Below are positions 14,450-24,155 of a stretch of 35,379 nucleotides of DNA, in pieces. The notes beneath the pieces are model-generated. The model saw only the letters and a program-made list of their open reading frames with translations. It had not been told where the DNA came from and ran no database searches. This stretch comes from a virus: positions 1 to 35,379 of IMG/VR virus record IMGVR_UViG_3300025853_000295; one strand, written 5' to 3'. Within the stretch, counting starts at the first letter, position 1. Each line of letters opens with the position of its first letter. The translations under genes and the position numbers were made by a program.

Positions 14450-16798
14450 ATGAACGTATACAGCATCACAGCTCCTGAAGAAATCGCCAAGAAGTACGGT
14501 GGTAACAAGAAGAAAATTCAACAAGCTGCAGCACAGGGGTTAATTGCTCCTACTGAAGCAGTTATGGCAGGTATGTTTATCGACCGCATGCGTAACGCAG
14601 CGGCGCAAGAGCAAGCTCAACAGCCTACCGTCGCTGAACAGGTTATGAACCCACAGCCACAGATGCCACCACAGGGTATGGCGGCTACGCCACAGGCGCA
14701 GCAGATGGCTCAGCGTCCACCTCAGATGGGCATGCCACAACAGATGCCTCGTATGGCTATGGGCGGCGGTGTTAATTCTATTGACTACGTTGAAGGTAAT
14801 TATGCACCGGGTGGTATTGTTAGCTTTAGCAAAGGAGCCGTACTAAGTAAAGAACAGCTACTAGCTCAGCTTGGGCAAGCATATATGGCTGCTGGCAGTG
14901 CTCAAGAACGGGCTGAGATTAACGCTCAGATAGAAAACATTAAAAAAATGGGCGCCGTGACTAGCCCCGGCGGACAGGCTGTAACTGACTCTCGTCTAAA
15001 CCAAGACGCTAGCTTCACCGGCGCAGCGCCTCTTACTGAAACGAACCTGTTTGACCAACTCAAAAACGCTGAGCCAGCGGCAGTTCCCGGAGAGGCAGCA
15101 AGGCAAGCACGTATCGCTGCCGCTAATCCTGTGGATACTGCTCCAGTCGAAGAATCTTCTGGATTTACCCTTCCCGGATTCGATGCATACCTTAATAACA
15201 TGCGGGCGGACACACAGGACGCTAAAAGGCTACAGCGTCAAGTTTCTAGCACGGACGATGCTGGGCTTCTAGGCGCGGTGGAACAGGGCAAAAAGATAGC
15301 TTCTAATGTACCTGCAGGTATAGGTTCATTTGGGTTAGGGGATGAGGGCACCATCGCTCGTGCAGAAGCTATCCTAGGAAAAACTCGTGCAATGACTCCT
15401 AAACAAACAGAGGCTCCAGCGGGGCTAGCAAGCACGCAAGAGGCTAGAGATTTTGGGGTGGATGCTGTACCGCTAACTGCTGCTCAACAAGAAATGCAAG
15501 ACAACGTAATGCGGATGTCTGAAAGACGAGCTAATGTAGGTCTTATACCAGATTGGTTAAAAGGTCGTAGATTCCAAGACCAAGATACTGATCGGATGCC
15601 TACCCGTGACGACGTTAGAGCTAAATTTGAAGCTGAACAAGCAGCTAAAGCAGCGGAAGCGGAAAGCACGTTTGTACCTAAAGAAGGCACAATGCTTAAA
15701 GGCGATGAGGCTCTAGCAAAAGTAGCGGAACTAGAGAAGAAAGAAGCGGAATTGAGAGCCGCTGCACAGACTGAATCAGGATCAGAATCAGTTTCAGATC
15801 AAATAAATAATGTTCAGGAGGTGGTTGAGAAAGTTAATGCTCCGAAGGTTGAAGCCACTGATCCTACAGCAGCGTCTGCGGCGCTTACCGCTATTCAAGA
15901 ACAAAGCAAAGCAATTACCGACAAATTTGATTCTTTACTTACAGAGGCTGACGGCGACTTTAATAAGAAGATTGAAGAAATTATGAAGCCCGCGGCCAAG
16001 GGCGAGTTCCGTAAAGAAATGGAAGCATTGGTTAAGGACCGTGACGCACGCTTCAAGTCAGCTAAGAAAGAAGCGTTTAGCATGGCGTTATTGCAAGCGG
16101 GGCTTGGCATGCTCGGCCAAGGTGGCGGACAAACAGCGTTGCAAGCGCTTGGTAAAGCCGCACTTCCAGCTACTAAGCAATACGCAGATTCAATTACAGC
16201 CGCTAAGAAAGAAGATCGTGAACTCTTACAGCTCGGTCTTAGCCTTGAGCAAATGGATGCTAAAGAGAAGGCAGCTACAGATAGGCTTCTTGCTCAAGTG
16301 TACGGGCAACGTGCTAACTCTATACGTCAAACCGCGACTCAGTTGGCTACTAATGCCAATTCAGTTGCAGCGAGTTTGTATAGCGCTGATGTTACAGAAC
16401 GTGTTGGTATGAAAAAGGCCGCTGCTACTCAAGCCATTGCGGAAGGACAGGCTGAAGCTAATCTACTTACTAGACTCAGCTCTACGCGATCAAGCAGTCT
16501 AGAGGGTATAAGAAAAATACAAACTGATATTAACGACGTTGCCGATGACGTAAGAAATTCACAACAATTTTTGAAACTACCAAAATTAGAAATGCAAGCC
16601 AGTGCTCCTGACGCGAGTGACAAAGTAGTTGCGGAGTACCAAGCGCTGAAAGCAAAACTAGATGAAGAAATTGAGAGAAGAACGTCGGGGCTAAATAGAT
16701 TATTGAGACAACGAGAAAATGAACTCGCTGGAATACAGAGGCAGTTATTACCAAATACTGTTGCTCCGGGCGACATAGCAAGCTCACGAGTTAAGTAG
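14450..16798 (+). CDS. Large helical internal virion protein, T7 gp15-like position
   Basis: A 782-residue protein beginning three bases after the previous stop, with AAGAG as a modest ribosome-binding site. Residues 1-45 (E-E-I-A-K-K-Y-G-G-N-K-K-K-I-Q-Q-A-A-A-Q-G) read as a helical adaptor. A Gln/Pro/Met-rich linker follows at ~55-105. A short segment G-N-Y-A-P-G-G-I-V-S-F-S-K-G resembles the glycine motif found in many marine phage ejection proteins. From ~330 onward it is mostly charged helix and coiled coil (E-L-E-K-K-E-A-E-L-R), with one Gly-rich helix (A-L-L-Q-A-G-L-G-M-L-G-Q-G-G-G). T7 gp15 is a large tubular helical core protein, and gene order matches. I see no enzyme motif. Confidence 0.6.
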   Translation: MNVYSITAPEEIAKKYGGNKKKIQQAAAQGLIAPTEAVMAGMFIDRMRNAAAQEQAQQPTVAEQVMNPQPQMPPQGMAATPQAQQMAQRPPQMGMPQQMPRMAMGGGVNSIDYVEGNYAPGGIVSFSKGAVLSKEQLLAQLGQAYMAAGSAQERAEINAQIENIKKMGAVTSPGGQAVTDSRLNQDASFTGAAPLTETNLFDQLKNAEPAAVPGEAARQARIAAANPVDTAPVEESSGFTLPGFDAYLNNMRADTQDAKRLQRQVSSTDDAGLLGAVEQGKKIASNVPAGIGSFGLGDEGTIARAEAILGKTRAMTPKQTEAPAGLASTQEARDFGVDAVPLTAAQQEMQDNVMRMSERRANVGLIPDWLKGRRFQDQDTDRMPTRDDVRAKFEAEQAAKAAEAESTFVPKEGTMLKGDEALAKVAELEKKEAELRAAAQTESGSESVSDQINNVQEVVEKVNAPKVEATDPTAASAALTAIQEQSKAITDKFDSLLTEADGDFNKKIEEIMKPAAKGEFRKEMEALVKDRDARFKSAKKEAFSMALLQAGLGMLGQGGGQTALQALGKAALPATKQYADSITAAKKEDRELLQLGLSLEQMDAKEKAATDRLLAQVYGQRANSIRQTATQLATNANSVAASLYSADVTERVGMKKAAATQAIAEGQAEANLLTRLSSTRSSSLEGIRKIQTDINDVADDVRNSQQFLKLPKLEMQASAPDASDKVVAEYQALKAKLDEEIERRTSGLNRLLRQRENELAGIQRQLLPNTVAPGDIASSRVK

Positions 16799-16813
16799 GC
16801 ATAGGGAGAACGT

Positions 16814-19800
16814 ATGCCAATCTACGAATTAGCGTTAAAAGACGGACGTAAGTTTGATGTAGAAGGCCCCGAAGGTGCTACTGATGCTCAGTTAGCTGCT
16901 TTACTTAATCAACAATTGTCTGCGCCCGCAACTGATTCTGTAGATCCCATAGATCAGCAGATGCAGGAAAACCTAGCCGCTGCTGAAGCAAGAACTAAAG
17001 CCGCGCAGGATGAATTTAGACGGGTACAAGAGTCCGATGCTTCTTTTGGTGAATCATTAGCGGATATTGGTATAGGAGTTCAGCGGGGAACTTTAACCAT
17101 AGTTGACGCAGCTATTGACGCATTTGGTGGTGCTAGTAGCGACGCATCTAAATTTATGAAGCGAGCGGATAAGCATTTAGCCGCTTTACTATCCGCCGAA
17201 GGGCAAGCTGACGCCGAACGCGCCGCACAGATCATCGCGGATGCAGAAGGTAAAGGGATTAAAGAAGAGCTTATCGCGGGTTTACAAGCGGTAGCCGCAG
17301 ATCCTAGTGGAATTATTTCGCAAGCTGGCGGTAGCGCCATACCTTTTATTGCAACTAGCTTACTAGGGACACCCGCGCTTGTTGGGCTCGGTGCTGTAAC
17401 TGGAGCAGGTATTGTAAAAGGTGGCGTGTATGACGCTGTAGAAAGTGAGTTATTAAAAGAAGGGGTGGACCCTGAACGCGCTGCCGCCGCAGCAGAACAA
17501 GCACAGGCTTATGGTGGCGAAAACATAGACCAAATTCTTTTGGGTACGCTCCTTGGCGCAGGTGCCGCAGTAGGGCCGCTCGAAAGAATTTTAGTAAAAA
17601 AACTGTCCGGTAACATAGCAGCACGCCTAGCAAAAGGCACGGTCGCAGAAGCAATTCCTGAATCTATTCAGGCTGGGCAAGAAAAATTTGCACAGAATCT
17701 TGCATTGCAACGTGAAGGGTTTGATGTTGATTTAGGTGCAGGTGTAGCGGCTCAAGCCTCTATGGAAGGTTTCGCTGCCGCGCCGCTTGGTGGTATAGCC
17801 GGTATACCTCGTGGCCCCGAAACTCCTACTACACCCCCGCCATCCACACCACCTGCAGAACCAGCTCCTGTAGTTGATGATCGTGGCCCCGGAGAGGTTG
17901 CGGCAGAAGAGCTACTAGCTAGACTTCGCCCTGAAGGAGCTACCACAACTGAAGCTGAACCAGAGGCACCGCCAGCGGGGCAAACGACAGCAGAAGAAAT
18001 GCTTGCAAAACTCCGCCCTGAGTCCACCGTGGCCGATGCAGAAGTGGGAGCCGCTAAACAAGACGCGGATAGTGCGGATGCTTTACTAGATGCTACCCAA
18101 GCAGAGTATAACGCTCGCATAAGTGAGTTAGTTGTTGACCAAAATTTGTCTCCTGAAGAAGCGGAGCTACAGGTAGCTGAAGCGCAGCCTGAGTTAAAGG
18201 CAAAACTTGACAACGCTATCGCGGGCGTAGAAGAAGCGAGAGTGCGAACAAAAGAAGCTGAGAAAAAAATAACAGCAGAAAAGACAGCGGAAGAAGCAGC
18301 GAGGGTTTCCGATTTAGAAGCGTTGCTTGAGCAAGAGCGTTCACAACAGGAACAAGACGCTGAAGCACAGCGAGAGCAACCAAAAACTACTGAAACTACA
18401 ATTGAGCGGACTACGCCAGAAGGTGAGACTACGGTAGAAACGACTCGTACTCAAACTGCTCGTGGAGTGTTAGCTGAGCAGCAGAGTGTAAAAGAAGAGC
18501 AAGACAAACGCCGCGAACTGCTAAACGATCCTAAAAAACTTGCTGAATATGCAGAAGAAACTGGCCAAACTGTTGAAGAAGCGCAGGCACTGCTAGAACA
18601 GAATGTGGTTGATAATCTAGCGCGGGAAGGCGAGCTGGATGACGTTGTTAACAGTCCTGAGTTTAAAGAACTGCAAGCAGAAGAAAAAGCTAAAGCGTCT
18701 AAAATTAAGTTTAAAGACACTACTGACCCAAACGCGGAAAAAGCCGCATTAGGTCTAGCGCCGGAAGAAGAGACTACTCCGGAAAATCAACGTATAGCCA
18801 ACATTGAGGGGCTTGTTAGCTACGCTCGTCAGAAAAAACAAGTGGCGGCGAGTAAATACAACACCGCTGCCAGAGAAGCCAGACGTTTAATACAAAGACT
18901 ACAACCCAGCCTTACTCCTGAACAACTAGATAGTGAAGCGGCTAGCTATTTACAAGAGTCCGCAGAAAAAGTTGCGCTTGATAACGCTACGCAAGATTTA
19001 GATGTTTTACAAACTGAAGCTAGAGAAGGGCAACAAGAAAGGCTTTCTCAAAGCGGCGCTAGCTTAAAACGTACTAACGAAATAGCGAATCGGCTACGCG
19101 CCGAACAAAAAGCGTTAGGCAAAGATAAATCTGAACAGCTAGAAAACGCAAATGTAGTCCCCGATGCCCTATCAGAAGCAGACACAGAAGTAATAGACAA
19201 CGCAAGAAACGGCGGTTACCCAGACGCTAACGATGCTAAGTTAAATCCTTACAATGCTCTGCGTATCTATGCGTCTAAGTCAGATCGTCCTGAAGATGTA
19301 ATTAACTACATCGCATACGACATAGTTTATCCGTTAAGTAAGAAAGTAAAATATGAAGAAGGTAAAGCTCCTGCTCCCGTATACACCGATCAGGTAGCCC
19401 AACCAACAATTAGCTTAGCGCAGGTAAGGGAGCACCTTGGAAAACCTGAAGGTAAAATATCTCAAAAATTACAGGATCAAGCGCGTAGAGAATTAGGCGA
19501 AAGTGAACAGTATTTTGAAGCGCGAGAAATTAACAGAGGGCTATACCATCGGCCCACAGCACTCGCCGCTGCTAAGTATTTACGCCAATACGGAAGTAAA
19601 GAAGTTAGGAACCTACTTTCTGAGCGTTTAGCGGCATGGCGTCGCAGCCGCCTAACTATTCTCGCTGCTTACAACAACATGAATATGGACCCTGATGCGT
19701 TTATTAAGCCTAACGCAGCAGCAGAAGCTGTAGATCATGTGGAACAGCGTCGTATAGAAGACGCTAGGCTAGCAGCAGAAGAAGTAGTTGAGCTTAATAA

Positions 19801-22800
19801 AGAAACTGAAAACTTACGTAAGCAACTAGGCGCTAAAACTCCAGTAGCTAGCAAGAACGAACGTAAAAACTTGCTTACTAGCCAGCTAGCTCGTGGTGGC
19901 TTCTTGGAAGGACTCAATGATTTGGCTGTAGCTATCGTGCTTAACGACACCGTTAAGCTAGCAGGGGAGCCTTCTTTTGCTGATGTGGTTACTATATACG
20001 GCGGCGACTTAGCTATTACCCGCGCTTTTGAGACTGATGAAATACGAGACGTAATAAGAGAGCAACGTGCACTGGGGCGGTATAAAAAAGTAGAGGCTAA
20101 AGACGGCCAACCTCTAAGCCGAGCCGAGCGTGTAGAAGCCTCAGAGATTGATTTAATAAAAGAAGAAGATGTCATAAAAGAGCTAGAGCAACAGAAGAGA
20201 GATGGCGAAATTGACGTAGCTGCGTTTTCCGATGAACAAACGGACCAGCTAATTAAAGAGGCTAGAGATACGTTTGGCCCTATTGATGATGACTTTGAAG
20301 CTATTGAAGACGTATTAGCAGACAACGGAATTGAAGTGTATTTGGAATACAACGCTTTGATGGCATCTGAGGCGCTTGTGCCCCCAAGCGTGTATCAAGC
20401 ATTGAAAGCTGGAGATCTAAGGCTTACGTTAGATTTGTTGCAACAAAGCACACCAAATAAAATGCTTGCCCGCACAATCCGTAAATTTATGGAGAATGTA
20501 GGGACTACAAAAATACAATTAACTCCGGGGCTAGTTGACGCTAAAGGCAAGCCTGTACCGGGTAAATTTGATCCTACCACCAATACTATTAGCATTAACC
20601 CAGATGAGGGTGTTACCGCTCATGCAATCATGCATGAGATGGGCCATGCTATTACCTTAGACACCATACGTAATAAGCCCGGTAGTATTCATGTTAAGCG
20701 GCTACGGACTATATATGACAGCTTGAAAAACCGTCTAAGCACCGCTTATGGCGCACAATCTTTAGAAGAGTTTGTGGCTGAGTTCAAATCCAACGTTGAG
20801 TTTAGAAAAGAAGTAGCGCGACTTACAGCTAAAGGACAGCGGGTTTCTGCGGCTAGAGAAATAATACGAGCTATACGTAATCTATTACGTAGAGTTATGG
20901 GGCTGGAACCTAAAGGATCAGAAGCCACAGTAGCGGAAATAGACACCTTAATTGACTCAATAATTGACCCCGCTCCGTATTCTGCAAGCGGTGCTCCAGC
21001 GTACTTAAACAGTGATCGTGGTGGCGTTAAAAAAATCTTTAAACACATGGCGATTAACCAGCGCAGGAAAGCATCTGAGAAAGACCGTGCGTCCTTACTT
21101 GATAAAATACTTAGTTTCTTGGGCTCGCCTTTTAGACTGTTTGCTCAACGCACACTACTTGGTGCCGCTGATTTACTTACAGTTAGTCAAATATACGAAG
21201 CGCTTGGTATGGGTAGGACCGGGTTTAAAGTACAGCGCTCCATTGAAACTCAACGCGCTAGGCTTGTTAAATCAGATCAAGCAGTTCAGGACGAAGTAGA
21301 TAATCTTGCTGAGTGGTTTGATTCTGTAGGCCCACAGGCGGAAGCTAGATTTAACGCTGTTGTTTACAGCAGCGAATTTGGCGCAACTATCTTCCAAATA
21401 GACCCCAATAAACCTAGGTCTGAATATGCTGGGAAACTGGCAAAGGATGACGTAACAGATTTAGGCGATGTATGGGATGACTTGCAACGAGTATGGAATC
21501 AAATAGGCAGAGATGTAGGTAAAGGCGGTGTAAACGGACAACAGATGTTTAACCGGTTACGCAAGTTTTATTCTGACCAACGCAAATCAATGTTGGAAAT
21601 AATACAAGCCACTTTCAAAGACATAATGCCCGGTGACCAAGATGCTAGCGTACGGCAGACGCTCATAAGTAGGTTACTAGCCGAGCAAGACACGTTAGAA
21701 GTTTACTTTCCATTAGAACGTGTAGGTAAGTTCATGCTTTCCTACAATCTAGACCCTAATTCAGTCGAAAGAGGTGTGGAACCCTATGTTGTAAGGTTTT
21801 TTGAAACTGACAAACAACGTGAACGAGCTATATTAGAGCTTTCAAACGACCCAACGGTGATTAACGAGTCCTTTAGTACCGATGATTCTGGGTCTATGGA
21901 GCAAGTAGCTAAAGAGTCCCCACCATCTTCTTTTGTTAACGCCTTGCTTACAGCGTTAAATAACAACCCAGAGACCAGCGGTGAGGCTGGTAGAGCTTTG
22001 CGCGAACAGGTATTGCGTACATTTGTAAATGCTCTACCGCAAACAGCTATTGCGCGGTCCTTACAAAAACGTAAGGGAACACTAGGTTATGAAGCAAATT
22101 CACTGCTAGCGCTTAAAAATCGCGCCTTTGAGTTCGGGCGCCAAGTCGTGCGTATGCAAGCGGTTAAAGAGCTAAATGCTTATCAAAATACTATAAACAA
22201 TTTTGCGCTACCTACTTATCAACAAGTGCAAGCCTTAATAGAAAGAAACCCTAATTCTACGTTGTACGACATAGCTCGGGCTAATAATCTTACCGTAGAG
22301 TATATGCAGCGCATGATCGAAATAGCGGGGTCACGTAACCCTAGAAGAGCGCAAAGAAAGTATCACGATTCTATACGGGTTGTAACCCGAGAGCTTAATG
22401 ATCGTATTAACTTTGCTAGAGAAGGCGCAAGATTTAAGGGCGCAGAAGAAATAGCTAAGACTCTTAACCAGTCCGCTTTCTTATTCACTATCGGGTTTAA
22501 CGTGTCTTCTTATTTGGTGAATATGTCACAAGTGCCGTTGTTTGCATTCCCTTATCTGGGGGCAGACTACGGATACACTAATGCATATGGTGCTATACGT
22601 AAGGCTATGAACCAAGTAGGGGTGTTCAAAAACAATATAGAAAGCTACTACACCCTAGATGAGCAAGGTAACTTTGCAGTAATGGATACTGTAACCGATG
22701 CTAGGCAGAGAGCGCTGTTAGAGGAACTAGCGCCTGTAGTTCAAGAAGCCTCCGGGCGTGGTTTGTTAAACCAGACTTACATAGCAGACGTTATAGCACT

Positions 22801-24049
22801 GGGGGAGCAGAAGAACCTACTGGATACGATTACCGGACTCAGTGCGTTTATGTTCAACCACGGCGAAAGATTTAACCGTCAAGTTACGCTGATGGCTATT
22901 TATCAAATGGCTATTGAACGCCAGAAGAAATTAAACGACGCTCGTCCCGCAGATCGTAAACTGGCTGACTCTGTAGTGAAAAAACGAGCTATTGAAGAAG
23001 CTATCGAAAAAACTCAAATGGTTAACGGTGGAACTGTCATCGAAACCGGCATGCGTTATACAAATCAAAACGTGGGGCGTGTAGCGGGTATGTACAAAGG
23101 CTTCGGCGTGCGTATGTATACCACGATGTTTATGGCCTTACGCGACCTACTGAAAGGCATGTATCCGGGTTCCGATGCGGAAACTAAACGAAAACGTAAC
23201 GTGGCGTTTAAGCAATTGGTAGGTTTGCATGGATCGGCAGCTTTGTTTGCAGGGGTATACGGTATCCCTATATACGGAGCCATAGCACTTGCGTACAACA
23301 CATTTGCTGACGAAGACGAAGATGATTTTGACACCGTAGTGCGTAAAGCTATAGGTGAATTTTATTTCAAAGGCCCACTAAACGAACTTACTGGGCTTGA
23401 TGTAGCTAGTCGCGTACGGCTAACAGGACTTGTTATCCAAGAGAATAGATACAACACTAATGCGTCTCCAGAAGAAAATTTATTGTTCTATCTGGGTGGC
23501 CCTGCTCTAAGTGTGGGTAAGCGGTTCGCACGTGGGGTGGCTGATCTCCAAGAGGGCAATATCGAACGCGGTATAGAAAATATGCTACCCGCTGCTATAT
23601 CAAATGCTTACAAAGCTATGCCCATAGGGCGTTACCAAAAAGATGACGGTATATATACTCGTCGGGGCGACCCCATTTATGCTGACATGACGCACGGTGA
23701 ACTAGCTGCTCAGCTTCTTGGCTTCCCACCTGCTGAATACACAGCGCGGCAAGAACGTAATTTGCGGGATAAGCGCATAGAAAAAGCCGTTACCACAACA
23801 CGTACTAAGCTGTTACGTAAGTATTACATCGCGGCTCGTGCGGGGGATCTAGACGCTATGTCAGATGCTATAGACGAAATACTAGACTACAACGACCGGC
23901 ATCCATACGCAGCGATAGATGGGGAGACCTTAGATAAATCAATGAAGCAGCATATTAAGGCTTCTGCAGAAATGTTTGATGGGGTATCTATTAGTCCAAT
24001 AATGCGGGACGCCATTAACATGAGTCGTATGGACTATTCGTTCTATTAA
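16814..24049 (+). CDS. Giant polyvalent ejection protein with zincin motif, T7 gp16-like position
   Basis: A 2411-residue protein, with GGGAGA at 16804-16809 before ATG 16814. Visible order: a 33-residue beta opening (Y-E-L-A-L-K-D-G-R-K-F-D-V-E-G-P-E-G-A-T) common in phage injection proteins; hydrophobic Gly-rich segments at ~174-260; a Pro linker at ~335-355; two similar E-E-L-L-A-R-L-R-P-E / E-E-M-L-A-K-L-R-P-E segments; a long acidic coiled coil to ~800. A zinc metallopeptidase motif H-E-M-G-H follows at 1274-1278, with S-L-E-E-F-V-A-E at 1316-1323 offering a downstream Glu ligand. A large helical C-terminus, with G-M-Y-K-G-F-G-V-R-M-Y and a hydrophobic pair, resembles the LPD38-type domain of polyvalent proteins. 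Probably ejected with DNA; the peptidase may act on host or virion proteins. A T7 gp16-type transglycosylase motif was not found. Confidence 0.75.
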   Translation: MPIYELALKDGRKFDVEGPEGATDAQLAALLNQQLSAPATDSVDPIDQQMQENLAAAEARTKAAQDEFRRVQESDASFGESLADIGIGVQRGTLTIVDAAIDAFGGASSDASKFMKRADKHLAALLSAEGQADAERAAQIIADAEGKGIKEELIAGLQAVAADPSGIISQAGGSAIPFIATSLLGTPALVGLGAVTGAGIVKGGVYDAVESELLKEGVDPERAAAAAEQAQAYGGENIDQILLGTLLGAGAAVGPLERILVKKLSGNIAARLAKGTVAEAIPESIQAGQEKFAQNLALQREGFDVDLGAGVAAQASMEGFAAAPLGGIAGIPRGPETPTTPPPSTPPAEPAPVVDDRGPGEVAAEELLARLRPEGATTTEAEPEAPPAGQTTAEEMLAKLRPESTVADAEVGAAKQDADSADALLDATQAEYNARISELVVDQNLSPEEAELQVAEAQPELKAKLDNAIAGVEEARVRTKEAEKKITAEKTAEEAARVSDLEALLEQERSQQEQDAEAQREQPKTTETTIERTTPEGETTVETTRTQTARGVLAEQQSVKEEQDKRRELLNDPKKLAEYAEETGQTVEEAQALLEQNVVDNLAREGELDDVVNSPEFKELQAEEKAKASKIKFKDTTDPNAEKAALGLAPEEETTPENQRIANIEGLVSYARQKKQVAASKYNTAAREARRLIQRLQPSLTPEQLDSEAASYLQESAEKVALDNATQDLDVLQTEAREGQQERLSQSGASLKRTNEIANRLRAEQKALGKDKSEQLENANVVPDALSEADTEVIDNARNGGYPDANDAKLNPYNALRIYASKSDRPEDVINYIAYDIVYPLSKKVKYEEGKAPAPVYTDQVAQPTISLAQVREHLGKPEGKISQKLQDQARRELGESEQYFEAREINRGLYHRPTALAAAKYLRQYGSKEVRNLLSERLAAWRRSRLTILAAYNNMNMDPDAFIKPNAAAEAVDHVEQRRIEDARLAAEEVVELNKETENLRKQLGAKTPVASKNERKNLLTSQLARGGFLEGLNDLAVAIVLNDTVKLAGEPSFADVVTIYGGDLAITRAFETDEIRDVIREQRALGRYKKVEAKDGQPLSRAERVEASEIDLIKEEDVIKELEQQKRDGEIDVAAFSDEQTDQLIKEARDTFGPIDDDFEAIEDVLADNGIEVYLEYNALMASEALVPPSVYQALKAGDLRLTLDLLQQSTPNKMLARTIRKFMENVGTTKIQLTPGLVDAKGKPVPGKFDPTTNTISINPDEGVTAHAIMHEMGHAITLDTIRNKPGSIHVKRLRTIYDSLKNRLSTAYGAQSLEEFVAEFKSNVEFRKEVARLTAKGQRVSAAREIIRAIRNLLRRVMGLEPKGSEATVAEIDTLIDSIIDPAPYSASGAPAYLNSDRGGVKKIFKHMAINQRRKASEKDRASLLDKILSFLGSPFRLFAQRTLLGAADLLTVSQIYEALGMGRTGFKVQRSIETQRARLVKSDQAVQDEVDNLAEWFDSVGPQAEARFNAVVYSSEFGATIFQIDPNKPRSEYAGKLAKDDVTDLGDVWDDLQRVWNQIGRDVGKGGVNGQQMFNRLRKFYSDQRKSMLEIIQATFKDIMPGDQDASVRQTLISRLLAEQDTLEVYFPLERVGKFMLSYNLDPNSVERGVEPYVVRFFETDKQRERAILELSNDPTVINESFSTDDSGSMEQVAKESPPSSFVNALLTALNNNPETSGEAGRALREQVLRTFVNALPQTAIARSLQKRKGTLGYEANSLLALKNRAFEFGRQVVRMQAVKELNAYQNTINNFALPTYQQVQALIERNPNSTLYDIARANNLTVEYMQRMIEIAGSRNPRRAQRKYHDSIRVVTRELNDRINFAREGARFKGAEEIAKTLNQSAFLFTIGFNVSSYLVNMSQVPLFAFPYLGADYGYTNAYGAIRKAMNQVGVFKNNIESYYTLDEQGNFAVMDTVTDARQRALLEELAPVVQEASGRGLLNQTYIADVIALGEQKNLLDTITGLSAFMFNHGERFNRQVTLMAIYQMAIERQKKLNDARPADRKLADSVVKKRAIEEAIEKTQMVNGGTVIETGMRYTNQNVGRVAGMYKGFGVRMYTTMFMALRDLLKGMYPGSDAETKRKRNVAFKQLVGLHGSAALFAGVYGIPIYGAIALAYNTFADEDEDDFDTVVRKAIGEFYFKGPLNELTGLDVASRVRLTGLVIQENRYNTNASPEENLLFYLGGPALSVGKRFARGVADLQEGNIERGIENMLPAAISNAYKAMPIGRYQKDDGIYTRRGDPIYADMTHGELAAQLLGFPPAEYTARQERNLRDKRIEKAVTTTRTKLLRKYYIAARAGDLDAMSDAIDEILDYNDRHPYAAIDGETLDKSMKQHIKASAEMFDGVSISPIMRDAINMSRMDYSFY

Positions 24050-24071
24050 AAAAACCCCGCACAAGGCGGGG
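24048..24071 (-). terminator. Rho-independent terminator of the leftward operon
   Basis: Read on the minus strand, a six-pair all-matching stem (CCCCGC / GCGGGG, 24055-24060 with 24066-24071) and five-base loop are followed by a run of seven T (complement of the A-run at 24048-24054). On the plus strand the hairpin lacks a T-run on its 3' side, so it mainly ends leftward transcription coming from 24156. The T-run overlaps the stop codon of the giant rightward gene. Confidence 0.85.
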
Positions 24072-24081
24072 CACAGCTTAG

Positions 24082-24102
24082 GGAGTCAACCCTTAGAGGT
24101 AA
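24082..24102 (-). promoter_or_regulatory. Anti-leader element complementary to the 28744-28763 ribosome-binding region
   Basis: On the plus strand this reads GGAGTCAACC-CTT-AGAGGTAA. The mRNA leader of the 28738 gene reads GGAGTCAACC-AA-AGAGGTAA (minus strand, 28763-28744). A leftward transcript of the present element is therefore complementary to that leader over 10+8 bases, covering the Shine-Dalgarno. The core sits in a small stem-loop: AGGG (24080-24083) and CCCT (24090-24093) flank a six-base loop complementary to AGTCAA in the leader, as a seed loop would. It could instead be an inverted copy of the leader with no RNA role. Confidence 0.45.
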
Positions 24103-24103
24103 C

Positions 24104-24142
24104 CACGAAAAAGCAACAGTGAACACTGCCTCAAGTTTCGTG
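24104..24142. repeat. Nested inverted repeat in the convergent intergenic gap
   Basis: Outer arms CACGAAA (24104-24110) and TTTCGTG (24136-24142) pair perfectly over seven bases. Inside lie CAGTG (24117-24121) and CACTG (24124-24128), forming an inner stem, with unpaired bases between. No long T-run follows in either direction, so it is not a plain terminator; it may protect the mRNA 3' end or form the body of the candidate small RNA. Confidence 0.65.
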
Positions 24143-24155
24143 AGTAAACTGTATA

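Larger units (their letters stand above)
24048..24143 (-). ncRNA. Candidate 3'UTR-derived small RNA of the leftward operon
   Basis: Between the last leftward stop (24156) and the terminator lie, in transcript order: a nested hairpin (24142-24104), a single-stranded stretch whose sequence is complementary to the operon's own 5' leader (24102-24082), and the terminator hairpin with T-run. Hairpin, seed and terminator is the usual layout of a regulatory RNA. A weak possible promoter lies just upstream (CGTAAA at 24172-24177 and TGTATA at 24150-24155 on plus, that is TTTACG-16 bases-TATACA on minus). The RNA could also be made by processing of the mRNA end. This is a prediction from sequence only. 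Confidence 0.35.

Noticed and set aside
16814-24049. Lytic transglycosylase or RNA polymerase domain in the giant protein
   Set aside because: I found neither an SLT-type E-S/G-Y-N pattern nor RNA polymerase motifs; gp16 similarity rests on position and size only.
24050-24155. tRNA or attachment site in the convergent gap
   Set aside because: No cloverleaf or acceptor/T-arm signature is seen, and no integrase is in the window; hairpins and terminator explain the structure.
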